From: Pseudomonadota bacterium
GTDB lineage: Bacteria; Pseudomonadota; Gammaproteobacteria; Xanthomonadales; Xanthomonadaceae
NCBI GenBank assembly: GCA_018240435.1
Contig: JAFEFT010000017.1
Coordinates: 19,168 to 83,167, forward strand
Length of the DNA stretch: 64,000 nucleotides
Direction: 5' to 3'
In this document: positions 56,935 to 64,000 of the stretch, piece after piece
Layout: each line of letters begins with the position of its first letter
Position numbering within the stretch: the first letter of the stretch is position 1
Position numbers and translations under genes: made by a program
The notes under the pieces: model-generated
The model's database searches: none
Seen by the model: only the letters and a program-made list of their open reading frames with translations
Told to the model about the DNA's origin: nothing

Positions 56935-57820
56935 CGCCTCCTGTCGCGCCGGCACCGTCGCCGTGATCGGCCGTCCCAACGTCGGCAAATCCACCCTCGT
57001 CAATGCCCTCGTCGGGGCGCGCGTGAGCATCGTTTCGCCCAAGGCGCAGACGACACGCCACCGCCTGCTCGGCATCGCCAGCTTCCCCGCCGGACAGTTG
57101 CTGCTGGTGGATACCCCGGGCATCCACCGAGCGCAAACCAGGGCGATCAATCGCTACATGAACCGGACTGCGCGCGGTGCGCTCGAAGGCGTGGACGCCG
57201 CGATGCTGGTGGTCGAGGCCGGCCGCTGGAGCGACGACGACGACCTCGCGCTGGCTGCATTGACGGCGTCCAAAGTACCGGTGGTGCTGGTCATCAACAA
57301 GGTCGACCGGGTCAAGGACAAGGCGACGCTGTTGCCGTTCATCGCCGACCACGCCCGGCAGGCATCGTTTGCCGCGGTGCACCCGTTGTCGGCGCTCAAG
57401 CGCAAGGGCCTGGAGGCGCTCGTGACCGACCTGCTGGCGCTGCTTCCCGAATCGGCGCCGCATTTTCCCGAGGATGAGATCACCGATCGCAGCCAGCGCT
57501 TCCTCGCCGCCGAGCTGATCCGCGAGCAGTTGATGCTGCGGCTGGGCGAGGAGGTGCCGTATTCGGCCACGGTCGCCATCGACCGCTTCGAGGAGGATGG
57601 CGACATGTTCCGCATCGCCGCGACGATCTGGGTCGAACGCGAGGGCCAGAAGGCGATCGTGATCGGCAAGGGCGGCGAAGCGATCAAGGAGATCGGCCGC
57701 GCCGCACGGCAGAACATGGAGCGTCTGTTCGATCGCAAGGTGTTCCTGGAAACCTGGTGCCGCGTGCGCGAAGGCTGGGCCGACGATGTCGCGGCGTTGC
57801 GGCAGTTTGGGTATGAGTAG
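56927..57820 (+). CDS. era: GTPase Era
   Basis: 297 residues from ATG 56927, overlapping rnc by eight bases. GTPase motifs: [16 protein letters not shown] (G1), TTRH (G2), DTPGIHR (G3), NKVDRV (G4), with the KH RNA-binding domain at the end ([38 protein letters not shown]). Era binds the 3' end of 16S rRNA and acts in 30S assembly. A long heptamer repeat field follows immediately after the stop, separating it from recO. Confidence 0.97.
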
Positions 57821-57825
57821 CTTGC

Positions 57826-57911
57826 AGAGGACAGAGGACAGAGGACAGAGGACAGAGGACGGAGGACAGAGGACAGAGGACAGAGGACGGAGGACAGAGG
57901 ACAGAGGACAG
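57826..57911. repeat. GAGGACA heptamer run
   Basis: About twelve tandem seven-base units (GAGGACA, with GAGGACG variants) starting six bases after the era stop. It is the reverse complement of the TGTCCTC runs at 3181 and 16711. Confidence 0.9.
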
Positions 57912-57972
57912 AAAGGTGGTCAGTGGTCAGTGTTTGGCAAGCATGTTCCTGAATCCAGAGCCGATCATCGAA

Positions 57973-58147
57973 GCCGAAAGCCGAAAGCCGAAAGCCGAAA
58001 GCCGAAAGCCGAAAGCCGAAAGCTGAAAGCCGAAAGCTGAAAGCCGAAAGCCGAAAGCCGAAAGCCGAAAGCCGAAAGCCGAAAGCCGAAAGCCGAAAGC
58101 CGAAAGCCGAAAGCTGAAAGCTGAAAGCCGAAAGCCGAAAGCCGACA
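57973..58147. repeat. CCGAAAG heptamer run
   Basis: About 25 tandem seven-base units, CCGAAAG with CTGAAAG variants interspersed. This is a third heptamer family, unrelated in sequence to the GGGACTC and GAGGACA runs. It ends about 37 bases before the recO GTG, replacing the sequence where a ribosome-binding site would be expected. Confidence 0.92.
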
Positions 58148-58183
58148 ACTGAAAACTGAAAACCCATCCGTCCCTGGCCCCCT

Positions 58184-58930
58184 GTGCGCTTCAACTCCCA
58201 GCCCGCGATCGTCCTGCACGCCACCCGTTGGCGCGAGACGAGTCTGTTGGTGGAGGTGCTCAGCCACGAACATGGCCGCATCGGGCTGGTCGCGCGCGGT
58301 GTGCTGGGCGCGCGCAAACAAGCGCTGCGGGCGGCGCTGCAACCGCTGCAGCGCATTCGCATCGATGGAGTGCTGCGCGGCGAGTTGGCGCAACTGGTGC
58401 ATGCCGAGGCCGGCGCGCAGGCGCCGCTGCTGACTGGCGAGGCCTTGCTGGCCGGCCTGTATCTGGCCGAGCTGGTGTTGCGCCTGCTGCCGCGGCACGA
58501 TCCGCAGCCGCAGATTTTCCTGCGTCTGGCACAGATGCTGGACGACTTGGGCGGCGCCGCATCGCTGGCGTGGACATTGCGCCGCTTCGAGCGCGATCTG
58601 CTCGCCGACCTGGGCTATGCCATCGATCTGCAGCGCGATGCCGACGATCGCCCGCTGGCCGCCGATGGCCGCTACCGCATCGATCCGGAGCGAGGCGCGC
58701 TGCGCGTGCGCGACGCGGGATTGGCGCAACGAGGCGATATCCATGGGGCATCGCTGCTGACGTTGGCCGGCGAAGCCTTGCCGACCCCGATCCAGCTGCG
58801 TGAGCAACGGCTGGCCCTGCGCGCGCTGATCGCCCATCAACTCGGTGCGCGCGGGCTGCGTTCGTGGGGATTGCTGGCCGAGTTCGCGCAGGTGCTCGGT
58901 GCCGCCGACCCGGAACGCCCGGGCGATTGA
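58184..58930 (+). CDS. recO: DNA repair protein RecO
   Basis: 248 residues from GTG 58184. The N-terminal OB-fold begins in the usual way ([35 protein letters not shown]) and the helical C-terminal domain follows. The zinc-finger Cys of many RecO proteins is absent, as in the shorter gammaproteobacterial form. RecO loads RecA with RecR on SSB-coated DNA. No ribosome-binding site is visible because the heptamer field ends just upstream; era-recO would normally be continuous. Confidence 0.93.
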   Translation: MRFNSQPAIVLHATRWRETSLLVEVLSHEHGRIGLVARGVLGARKQALRAALQPLQRIRIDGVLRGELAQLVHAEAGAQAPLLTGEALLAGLYLAELVLRLLPRHDPQPQIFLRLAQMLDDLGGAASLAWTLRRFERDLLADLGYAIDLQRDADDRPLAADGRYRIDPERGALRVRDAGLAQRGDIHGASLLTLAGEALPTPIQLREQRLALRALIAHQLGARGLRSWGLLAEFAQVLGAADPERPGD

Positions 58931-58949
58931 GCCCGTCGTGGCGCGCCCG

Positions 58950-59633
58950 TCAGCCGCTCTCGGCGGCGGCGACCTGATCGCGGAAGGCGTGCAGGCACTG
59001 CCGATCGGTCGGCGCGGCCGCCAGCGCATGGATCGCGGCAAGCAGTCGCGGGCAGCCGACGAAGCCGCAACTGGCCTTGAGCTTGTGCAGCTGTGCCTGC
59101 GCGGCATCGACCTGGCCGGCATCGATCGCGGCGATGATGGCCGCTGCCTGTACCGGCAATTCGGCGCGGAACAGGCCGCGCATGGCGTCCACCGCCGCGG
59201 TGTTGCCGCCGAGCGCGCGCAAGGCCATGGCATCGTCCCATACCGGCACGATGGCCGCGGGCGCCGCGCTCGCCAGCGCGCGGCGGACGGCGGCGTGCAG
59301 ATCGGGGATGGTCAGCGGCTTGTGGGCGAGTTCGGTGAAGCCGGCGGCGCGCAGGCCGGCGATCCGTTCCGGGTCGGTCTCCGCGGTCAGGCACAGTGCC
59401 GGTACCGTTGCGTGCAATGCGCGCAGCGCGGCGAGCAGATCCTCGCCGCGGGTGTCGGGCAGGTGGGCGTCGAGCAGCCACAGGTCGTGCGCGACGGCGC
59501 GGGCGTGCGCGAGCGCTTGCGCACCATCGACGGCGACATCGATGACCGTGGCCGGCAGCGATTGCAAGGCGAGCGTCAGGAAGCCGCGGCTGACGGCGTC
59601 GTCTTCGACCAGCAACAGGCGTACGGGATTCAT
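58950..59633 (-). CDS. REC-HPt phosphorelay protein
   Basis: 227 residues from ATG 59633. The receiver domain has Asp11/Asp12, phospho-acceptor Asp55 (LWLLDAHLP), Thr83 and Lys105. From about residue 140 a histidine phosphotransfer domain follows, with the phosphorylatable His in [13 protein letters not shown] and a typical four-helix pattern. It would receive phosphate from a hybrid kinase and pass it on, or hold a phospho-reservoir; no kinase gene is adjacent. It converges with recO and is divergent from the YdbH-like gene, whose start is 32 bases away. Confidence 0.88.
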   Translation of the reverse strand: MNPVRLLLVEDDAVSRGFLTLALQSLPATVIDVAVDGAQALAHARAVAHDLWLLDAHLPDTRGEDLLAALRALHATVPALCLTAETDPERIAGLRAAGFTELAHKPLTIPDLHAAVRRALASAAPAAIVPVWDDAMALRALGGNTAAVDAMRGLFRAELPVQAAAIIAAIDAGQVDAAQAQLHKLKASCGFVGCPRLLAAIHALAAAPTDRQCLHAFRDQVAAAESG

Positions 59634-59665
59634 CGCGGCGCGCAGGAATGGCACACTGACCGAGC

Positions 59666-61699
59666 ATGAAGTTCATGGCCTTCGCCTGCAAGCCTCGCGC
59701 GAGATTCGCGTTCACCCTGATGCTGGCATTGGCCTGCGGGCGGGCCGATGCGCGCACACTGGTCGTGCAGGTGGCCGCGATCGATACGCCGGTCGCCAGC
59801 GGCAAGGGCTTGCAGGTGCGACTGGTTGCCGATGCGTCCGGCGGCGGCCGCCTGCAGGTCGATGTCGACGCGCTCGCTGCGGCGGACCTGGGTTATTCGT
59901 TCCGCAAGTTGCATTGGGAGTGCCCGCTGCAGCGCGATGACCATGGGGCGTGGTCGTGCGCCGGCGTCGTGCGCGCCGGCACTGGCAAGCCGATGCGCCT
60001 GGCCTTGACGATGTCTGCCACGGCCACCGACGCAAGTCTGGCCGATGGCGCCTCCCGGGTGGAGGTGCAGCGACCGGCGGCCAACCCCGAGTTGACCAAA
60101 CTGGCGCTGACGCAGGTTCCGGCGGCCTGGTTGCAGGCATTCGTGGCCGGTCTGTGGAAGGACGGGAAGCTGCAAAAAGGCCAGCTCGACGGCCAGCTCG
60201 ACGTGCTCGCATCGGCACGCGCCGGGCTGGCCGTGCAAGGGCCGTTGCGGTTGCGCGATCTGGCGCTGGAAACACCCGATGGCGCCATCGCCGGCGATGG
60301 CCTGAACGTCGATCTGCGGCTGGTGTTCGGGCAGAAGGCCGGGCAGCGCGACATCGCGCTGGACGCGAGCCTGCTCGGCGGGCAGTTGCTGGTCGGTGGC
60401 TTGTACGCCGCCTTGCCGAAGGCCGCCATCGCCGCGCGCTTGCGCGCCCATCAAGCCGGTGGCGGCGACTGGAGCATGCCAACGCTGGAGTGGCACGACG
60501 GCGCCGTGCTCGACGTGCGTGGCAACGCCGCGTGGTCGCCGACGGCGGGCCTGCGCGCCCTGCATCTGGCGCTGGCAAGCCGCGATCTGGCACATCTGCG
60601 TGATCGCTATCTGACCGGCTGGCTCGATCCGGCTGGGCTCGGCGGCATCACGTTGGCCGGTGCCGTGCAGGCCACCCTTGCCTTCGAATCCGGCGACTGG
60701 CGTTCGTTGCACGCGCAGTTTCAGCAGGTCGATGCCAGCGACGGCAAACAGCGGTTTGCGCTGCGCCAGCTCGCCGGTGACGTGCGCTGGAGCGCCGATG
60801 CGACTGCCATCGACAGCGCACTGCGCTGGCAGGGTGGGGCGCTGTTCGGCATCGCCCTCGGGCCGGCAACGTTCACGTTGCGCAGCCAGTCGCGCCATCT
60901 CGCGCTGGCGGCGCCGGCGACCATCCCGCTGCTCGGCGGCGCGTTGCGGCTGGATCGTTTCGACTGGACCGCGCCCAACGCCGTTACCGGCGCCCGCTTC
61001 GGATTCGGCCTGTCGCTGCTGAAGCTGGAGGTGGCGCAGATCGCCAAGTCACTGGGCTGGCCGGCGTTCGGCGGCAGCCTCGATGGCAATCTGCCGTCGG
61101 CGCACTATCAGGACAATCAACTCGTCTTCGATGGCGCCTTGAACGCGCAGGTGTTCGGCGGCCAGCTTGCGATCACGCGCCTGGCGATGGATCGCCCGTT
61201 CGGCGTCGATCCGGGCGTCAGCGCCGATCTGGACATCCGCGGCTTCGACCTCAAGCAACTGACCGGTGTATTCGGCTTTGGCCAGATCACCGGGCGTCTG
61301 GATGGCAGCATCCGCGACCTGCGCCTGCTCGACTGGACGCCGATCGCCTTCGACGCGCGCTTGCGCAGCGATGACAAGGCCCCGGATCGGCGGCGCATCA
61401 GCCAGCGCGCGGTCGCCGATATTTCCAGCGTCGGCGGCGTTGGTCTCGCCGCCGGCCTGCAAGCGCAGGCGCTCAAGATATTCCAGGATTTCGGTTACGC
61501 GCGGCTGGGCATCTCCTGCCGCTTGGTCAACAATGTCTGTCACATGGATGGAGTCGGTTCAGCCGGCGGCGGCTATACGATCCTCGAAGGTTCCGGTTTG
61601 CCGCGCATCGACGTGATCGGCTTTGCGCGGCAAGTCGACTGGCCGACGTTGGTCGCTCGCCTCAAGGCAGCGACCGCGGGTGACATCGTCGTCAAATAA
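59666..61699 (+). CDS. YdbH-like (AsmA superfamily) envelope protein
   Basis: 677 residues. A signal peptide or anchor (RARFAFTLMLALACGRADA) is followed by repeating beta-strand units of about 30 residues (e.g. QGPLRLRDLALETPDGAIAG, NGLNVDLRL-like turns) typical of AsmA-like lipid-transport grooves. The C-terminal 160 residues (GRLDGSIRDLRLLDWTPIAF; SVGGVGLAAGLQAQALKIF; YTILEGSGLPRIDVIGF) match the conserved end of the YdbH/DUF3971 group. In E. coli YdbH moves phospholipids between membranes with partners YnbE and YdbL. The next gene is a YdbL-like protein, which supports the assignment. Confidence 0.65.
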   Translation: MKFMAFACKPRARFAFTLMLALACGRADARTLVVQVAAIDTPVASGKGLQVRLVADASGGGRLQVDVDALAAADLGYSFRKLHWECPLQRDDHGAWSCAGVVRAGTGKPMRLALTMSATATDASLADGASRVEVQRPAANPELTKLALTQVPAAWLQAFVAGLWKDGKLQKGQLDGQLDVLASARAGLAVQGPLRLRDLALETPDGAIAGDGLNVDLRLVFGQKAGQRDIALDASLLGGQLLVGGLYAALPKAAIAARLRAHQAGGGDWSMPTLEWHDGAVLDVRGNAAWSPTAGLRALHLALASRDLAHLRDRYLTGWLDPAGLGGITLAGAVQATLAFESGDWRSLHAQFQQVDASDGKQRFALRQLAGDVRWSADATAIDSALRWQGGALFGIALGPATFTLRSQSRHLALAAPATIPLLGGALRLDRFDWTAPNAVTGARFGFGLSLLKLEVAQIAKSLGWPAFGGSLDGNLPSAHYQDNQLVFDGALNAQVFGGQLAITRLAMDRPFGVDPGVSADLDIRGFDLKQLTGVFGFGQITGRLDGSIRDLRLLDWTPIAFDARLRSDDKAPDRRRISQRAVADISSVGGVGLAAGLQAQALKIFQDFGYARLGISCRLVNNVCHMDGVGSAGGGYTILEGSGLPRIDVIGFARQVDWPTLVARLKAATAGDIVVK

Positions 61700-61726
61700 T
61701 TCAACGCGAACATCGGGAGAATCATC

Positions 61727-62347
61727 GTGCGCAAATCGTTGCAACGACGCGGCTGGCTCGGTGGCGGCATCCTCATGGCGCTGCTGCTCAGCGCCTGCGT
61801 GACGATCAACGTCTATTTTCCGGCGGCGCAGGCGCAAGAGGCGGCGAAAGAGTTCGTCGATCAGGTGATCGGCCCGACCGGCGCCCCGGCCTCGCCGGCG
61901 TCGGATCCGCACGATCAGGGCGCGCCGCCGTCGAAGTCGCCGCGGCTGAGCCTGCTGTCGATCCTGATCCCCGATGCGCAGGCGCAGGATGCTCCCAACT
62001 TCAACATCCGCACTCCGGCGATCCAGGCCATCCAGAACCGCATGGCGCAGCGTTTTACCGCATCGCTGCAAGCCGCGTTCGATTCCGGCGCACTGGGCCT
62101 GACCAAGGATGGGCTGATCAACGTCCGCGATGCCGCCAAGATCGCGCTCAAGGATCGCGTCGCCGTCAATCAGGCGGTGGCCGACGACAATCGCGACCGC
62201 AACGCCGTCTATCGCGAAATAGCCATCGCCAACGGCCATGCCGACTGGGAGTCGCAAATCCGCGAAACCTTCGCCAGGCAATGGGTCGCCAGCGCCCACG
62301 CCGGCTGGTGGTATCAGGATGCCAGCGGAGCGTGGAAGCAGAAGTGA
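61727..62347 (+). CDS. YdbL-like DUF1318 lipoprotein
   Basis: 206 residues, 27 bases after the YdbH-like gene. A lipobox (LLLSACVTINVYFPAAQAQEAA) matches the DUF1318 N-terminal lipoprotein signature. A Pro/Ser-rich linker leads to a C-terminal domain (NIRTPAIQAIQNRMAQRF; IALKDRVAVNQAVADDNRDR; VYREIAIANGHADW; TFARQWVASAHAGWWYQDAS) whose end aligns in pattern with E. coli YdbL. It combines the lipidated N-terminus expected of YnbE and the body of YdbL in one protein. Confidence 0.75.
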   Translation: MRKSLQRRGWLGGGILMALLLSACVTINVYFPAAQAQEAAKEFVDQVIGPTGAPASPASDPHDQGAPPSKSPRLSLLSILIPDAQAQDAPNFNIRTPAIQAIQNRMAQRFTASLQAAFDSGALGLTKDGLINVRDAAKIALKDRVAVNQAVADDNRDRNAVYREIAIANGHADWESQIRETFARQWVASAHAGWWYQDASGAWKQK

Positions 62348-62544
62348 TCGTGCTGCGCGCCGTCCGGCCCGTCGGTGGATGGGCGCTGGCCGGGATCGGG
62401 CGATCGGCGATCCCGTCGTCGGCGGCCGGCCGGCAACGATCCGCGGCATGCGTCAGGCAACACCGCACGCGTGGACGCCCGTTGCCATCACGCAAAGCGG
62501 CGGCGTAGGCTGAACGTGGGGAAAGCCCTCGGGGGTGAGCTGCG

Positions 62545-63177
62545 ATGATCCGCGTATTCCTGCTCGACGATCACGCGCTGGTGCGCACCGGCTTTCGTCT
62601 GATCCTGTCGCGCGAGGTCGATATCGAGGTGGTCGGCGAGGCGGCCAGTGGCGAGGAAGGCCTGCCGCTGATTCGCAGCCTCAAGCCCGATGTCGTGCTG
62701 TGTGATCTGCACCTGCCCGGCATCAGCGGGCTGGAGATCACCGATCGCATCGTCCGCGCCGGCAGCGGGGCTCGCGTCATCATCGTCAGCGTGCAGGAAG
62801 ACGGCCCATTGCCGCGTCGGTTGCTCGATGCCGGTGCCAGCGGCTATCTGGGCAAGGCCTGCCCGGCCGAGGAGCTGTTGCGTGCGGTTCGTGAGGTCGC
62901 CCGCGGCAGGCGCTATCTGGGTGGCGAGATGGCGCAGAAGATGGCCTTGGCTGCACACGATGGCGACTCGCCGTTCGCGACGTTGTCGCCGCGCGAGCTC
63001 GAAGTGACCTTGCTGCTCTGCCAGGGGCTGCGGCCGGAGGACATCGCCAAGCGTCTGAGCGTGAGCCCGAAAACGGTCGCCACGCACAAGGCGAGGCTGC
63101 TCGCCAAGCTCGACGTGGGTGATGTGGTGGCGCTGGCGCGAATGGCGGCGCAGTTCGGGCTGACGGCGGCGCACTGA
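62545..63177 (+). CDS. LuxR-type response regulator (GacA/UvrY-like)
   Basis: 210 residues from ATG 62545, with GGGGGTGAG upstream. Receiver domain: Asp8/Asp9 (LLDDHALVRTG), phospho-acceptor Asp in VLCDLHLPG, Lys in GYLGKACPAEELL. A LuxR helix-turn-helix ends it (LSPRELEVTLLLCQGLRPEDIAKRL; SVSPKTVATHKARLLAKL). Length and motifs match GacA/UvrY. uvrC and pgsA, which usually follow uvrY, are absent, so it is a GacA-like paralogue or the locus is rearranged. Confidence 0.88.
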   Translation: MIRVFLLDDHALVRTGFRLILSREVDIEVVGEAASGEEGLPLIRSLKPDVVLCDLHLPGISGLEITDRIVRAGSGARVIIVSVQEDGPLPRRLLDAGASGYLGKACPAEELLRAVREVARGRRYLGGEMAQKMALAAHDGDSPFATLSPRELEVTLLLCQGLRPEDIAKRLSVSPKTVATHKARLLAKLDVGDVVALARMAAQFGLTAAH

Positions 63178-63458
63178 GGCAGGGCCCGAACCCGGCGTCG
63201 CACTCGCCGTCACGGATCGCCGCCGGAGCACGTTGCGGTTCGACCTGTCGGGCGTGGCGAGCCGGTCGTGGCGAGCCGGTCGAGCCGCATCGCCACCGCC
63301 GATCCTTGCTGGCACGCGTTGCCGTGGTGGCTCGTGGATCGTGCGGCGTCTGGAATTTCCACTTCCGGTGAAAATGATCAGCGCCGCGTCCGCTACCTGG
63401 CCGGACGCGGCTGCTGGATCAATCACTTGGCTGATCGATTCAGGGCTGATCGATTCAG
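63178..63458. other. intergenic region, no gene recognised
   Basis: About 280 bases after the response regulator. A 15-base direct duplication (CTGATCGATTCAGGG twice, 63431-63460) leads into the terminator hairpin. The segment TGCTGGATCAATCA matches one before the hairpin at 10798. Confidence 0.6.
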
Positions 63459-63480
63459 GGCCGGCCATCGGTGGCCGGCC
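63459..63480. terminator. hairpin between convergent genes
   Basis: GGCCGGCCA, loop TCGG, TGGCCGGCC, a nine-base-pair stem with a four-base loop between the response regulator and the Pro/Ala-rich protein gene. No U-run. Close relative of the hairpin at 10798. Confidence 0.55.
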
Positions 63481-63506
63481 TGCGCGGCGGAAAGACTCAC
63501 AGCCTC

Positions 63507-64000
63507 TCAGCCGCCGTGTCCGCCATCGACCGTGGGGGCGTCGGACGACGGCACGCTGGGTTGCGCGTGGGTGGCCGGCGCGTGGGTGGCCGGTGCGCCG
63601 GAGGTCGCCGTTGCCGCGACCGTGGGCGTGGCCGGGGGCGCTTTCGCGGCTGCGGCCGTGATCGTCGCGGCGGCTGCCGCCGCGGCGGCCGGGGCTGATG
63701 CCGGGGCCGCAGTGACTGGTGCCGGGGCCGTGGGCGGCGGAGTGGTCGTGGCCGCAGGCTGCGCTCGCGTCCCGGCCAGCCGGGTCGATTGATCGATCGA
63801 GGCGCTGATCGCGTCGCTCAAGCGCACCGGTGCGGTCGGCGTGGCCAATGCCGCCGGCGATGAAGCCGCCGTGGCAGCGGTAGCTGGTTTGGCGGGCGGG
63901 GGCGTGGCGGTTGCTGCGGGAGTGACTGGCGCGCTGGTGCCAGCGGCGGGCGCCGGCGATGTAGCCGCCGTGGCAGCGGTTGCTGGCTTGGCGGGCGGCG
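63507..64000 (-). CDS. Pro/Ala/Thr-rich protein, C-terminal part (5' end outside window)
   Basis: Open from the stop at 63507 to the window edge. The visible C-terminus is made of Ala, Pro and Thr, including two tandem copies of a PAKPATAATAA-SPA unit, then VRLSDAISASIDQSTRLAG and a long Ala/Pro/Thr tail. Low complexity makes function unreadable; such tails occur on envelope or secreted proteins. The true start lies beyond 64000; no natural start codon is forced in the window. Confidence 0.55.
   Translation of the reverse strand, partial: PPAKPATAATAATSPAPAAGTSAPVTPAATATPPPAKPATAATAASSPAALATPTAPVRLSDAISASIDQSTRLAGTRAQPAATTTPPPTAPAPVTAAPASAPAAAAAAAATITAAAAKAPPATPTVAATATSGAPATHAPATHAQPSVPSSDAPTVDGGHGG

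Noticed and set aside
57154-59233. Minus-strand frames of 402 and 422 codons with Phe-Arg-Leu-Ser-Ala-Phe repeats
   Set aside because: The repeat peptide is the translation of CCGAAAG heptamers; the flanks are antisense to era and recO.

Overview
The window reads as a chromosomal segment of a GC-rich gammaproteobacterium, most probably of the order Xanthomonadales (Lysobacterales). This rests on gene content and order: rpoE-rseA-mucD followed by lepA-lepB-DUF4845-rnc-era-recO, yajC-secD-secF, trpA-accD, a threonine operon with an attenuator-type leader, a KorAB-type 2-oxoacid oxidoreductase cluster, and intergenic G-rich heptamer repeats of the kind known from Xanthomonas. No rRNA, tRNA, phage, insertion sequence or CRISPR array was found. 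Nearly all of it is housekeeping sequence with small accessory islands.

Layout: 0-10.6 kb holds the end of a diguanylate cyclase gene, an HNH nuclease, an acyl-CoA dehydrogenase with a LEA-type lipoprotein, yajC-secD-secF, suhB, trmJ and a membrane protein with a degenerate EAL domain. 10.8-16.3 kb holds an exported S10 peptidase and the minus-strand threonine operon (homoserine dehydrogenase, thrB, thrC) behind a Thr-rich leader peptide. 16.3-16.8 kb is a tandem-repeat block. 16.8-23.9 kb carries an NAD(P)H/Fe-S oxidoreductase and both KorAB subunits, with a Sel1-repeat prolyl-hydroxylase-like gene between the subunits. 24-29.8 kb has an acetyltransferase, a RoxA-type cupin oxygenase, and two toxin-antitoxin modules, each overlapping the gene (one intact, one truncated) of the same membrane TPR protein family. 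30-36.7 kb has purB, fumC, a lipoprotein, a response regulator with a broken GGDEF domain, and rnk.

36.8-43.4 kb holds an exported alpha/beta-hydrolase, a LysR regulator and a two-component-like sensor diguanylate cyclase. 43.5-48.8 kb holds trpA, accD, glmM and a FadB-type enzyme. 49-52.1 kb is the sigma-E envelope-stress operon, with two matching sigma-E promoter candidates. 52.1-52.9 kb is a dense repeat field. 52.9-58.9 kb is lepA-lepB-DUF4845-rnc-era-recO, interrupted by another heptamer field before recO. 59-64 kb holds a REC-HPt protein, a YdbH/YdbL-like envelope pair, a GacA-like regulator and the end of a Pro/Ala-rich protein.

Themes: envelope biogenesis and quality control (Sec, LepB, sigma-E, MucD, YdbH/YdbL), c-di-GMP signalling with both intact and degenerate domains, and an unusual richness of seven-base tandem repeats and palindromic elements between genes. 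Start codons were chosen from ribosome-binding sites, signal peptides and family length, and alternatives are stated. Functional calls are by recognition of motifs without database search.
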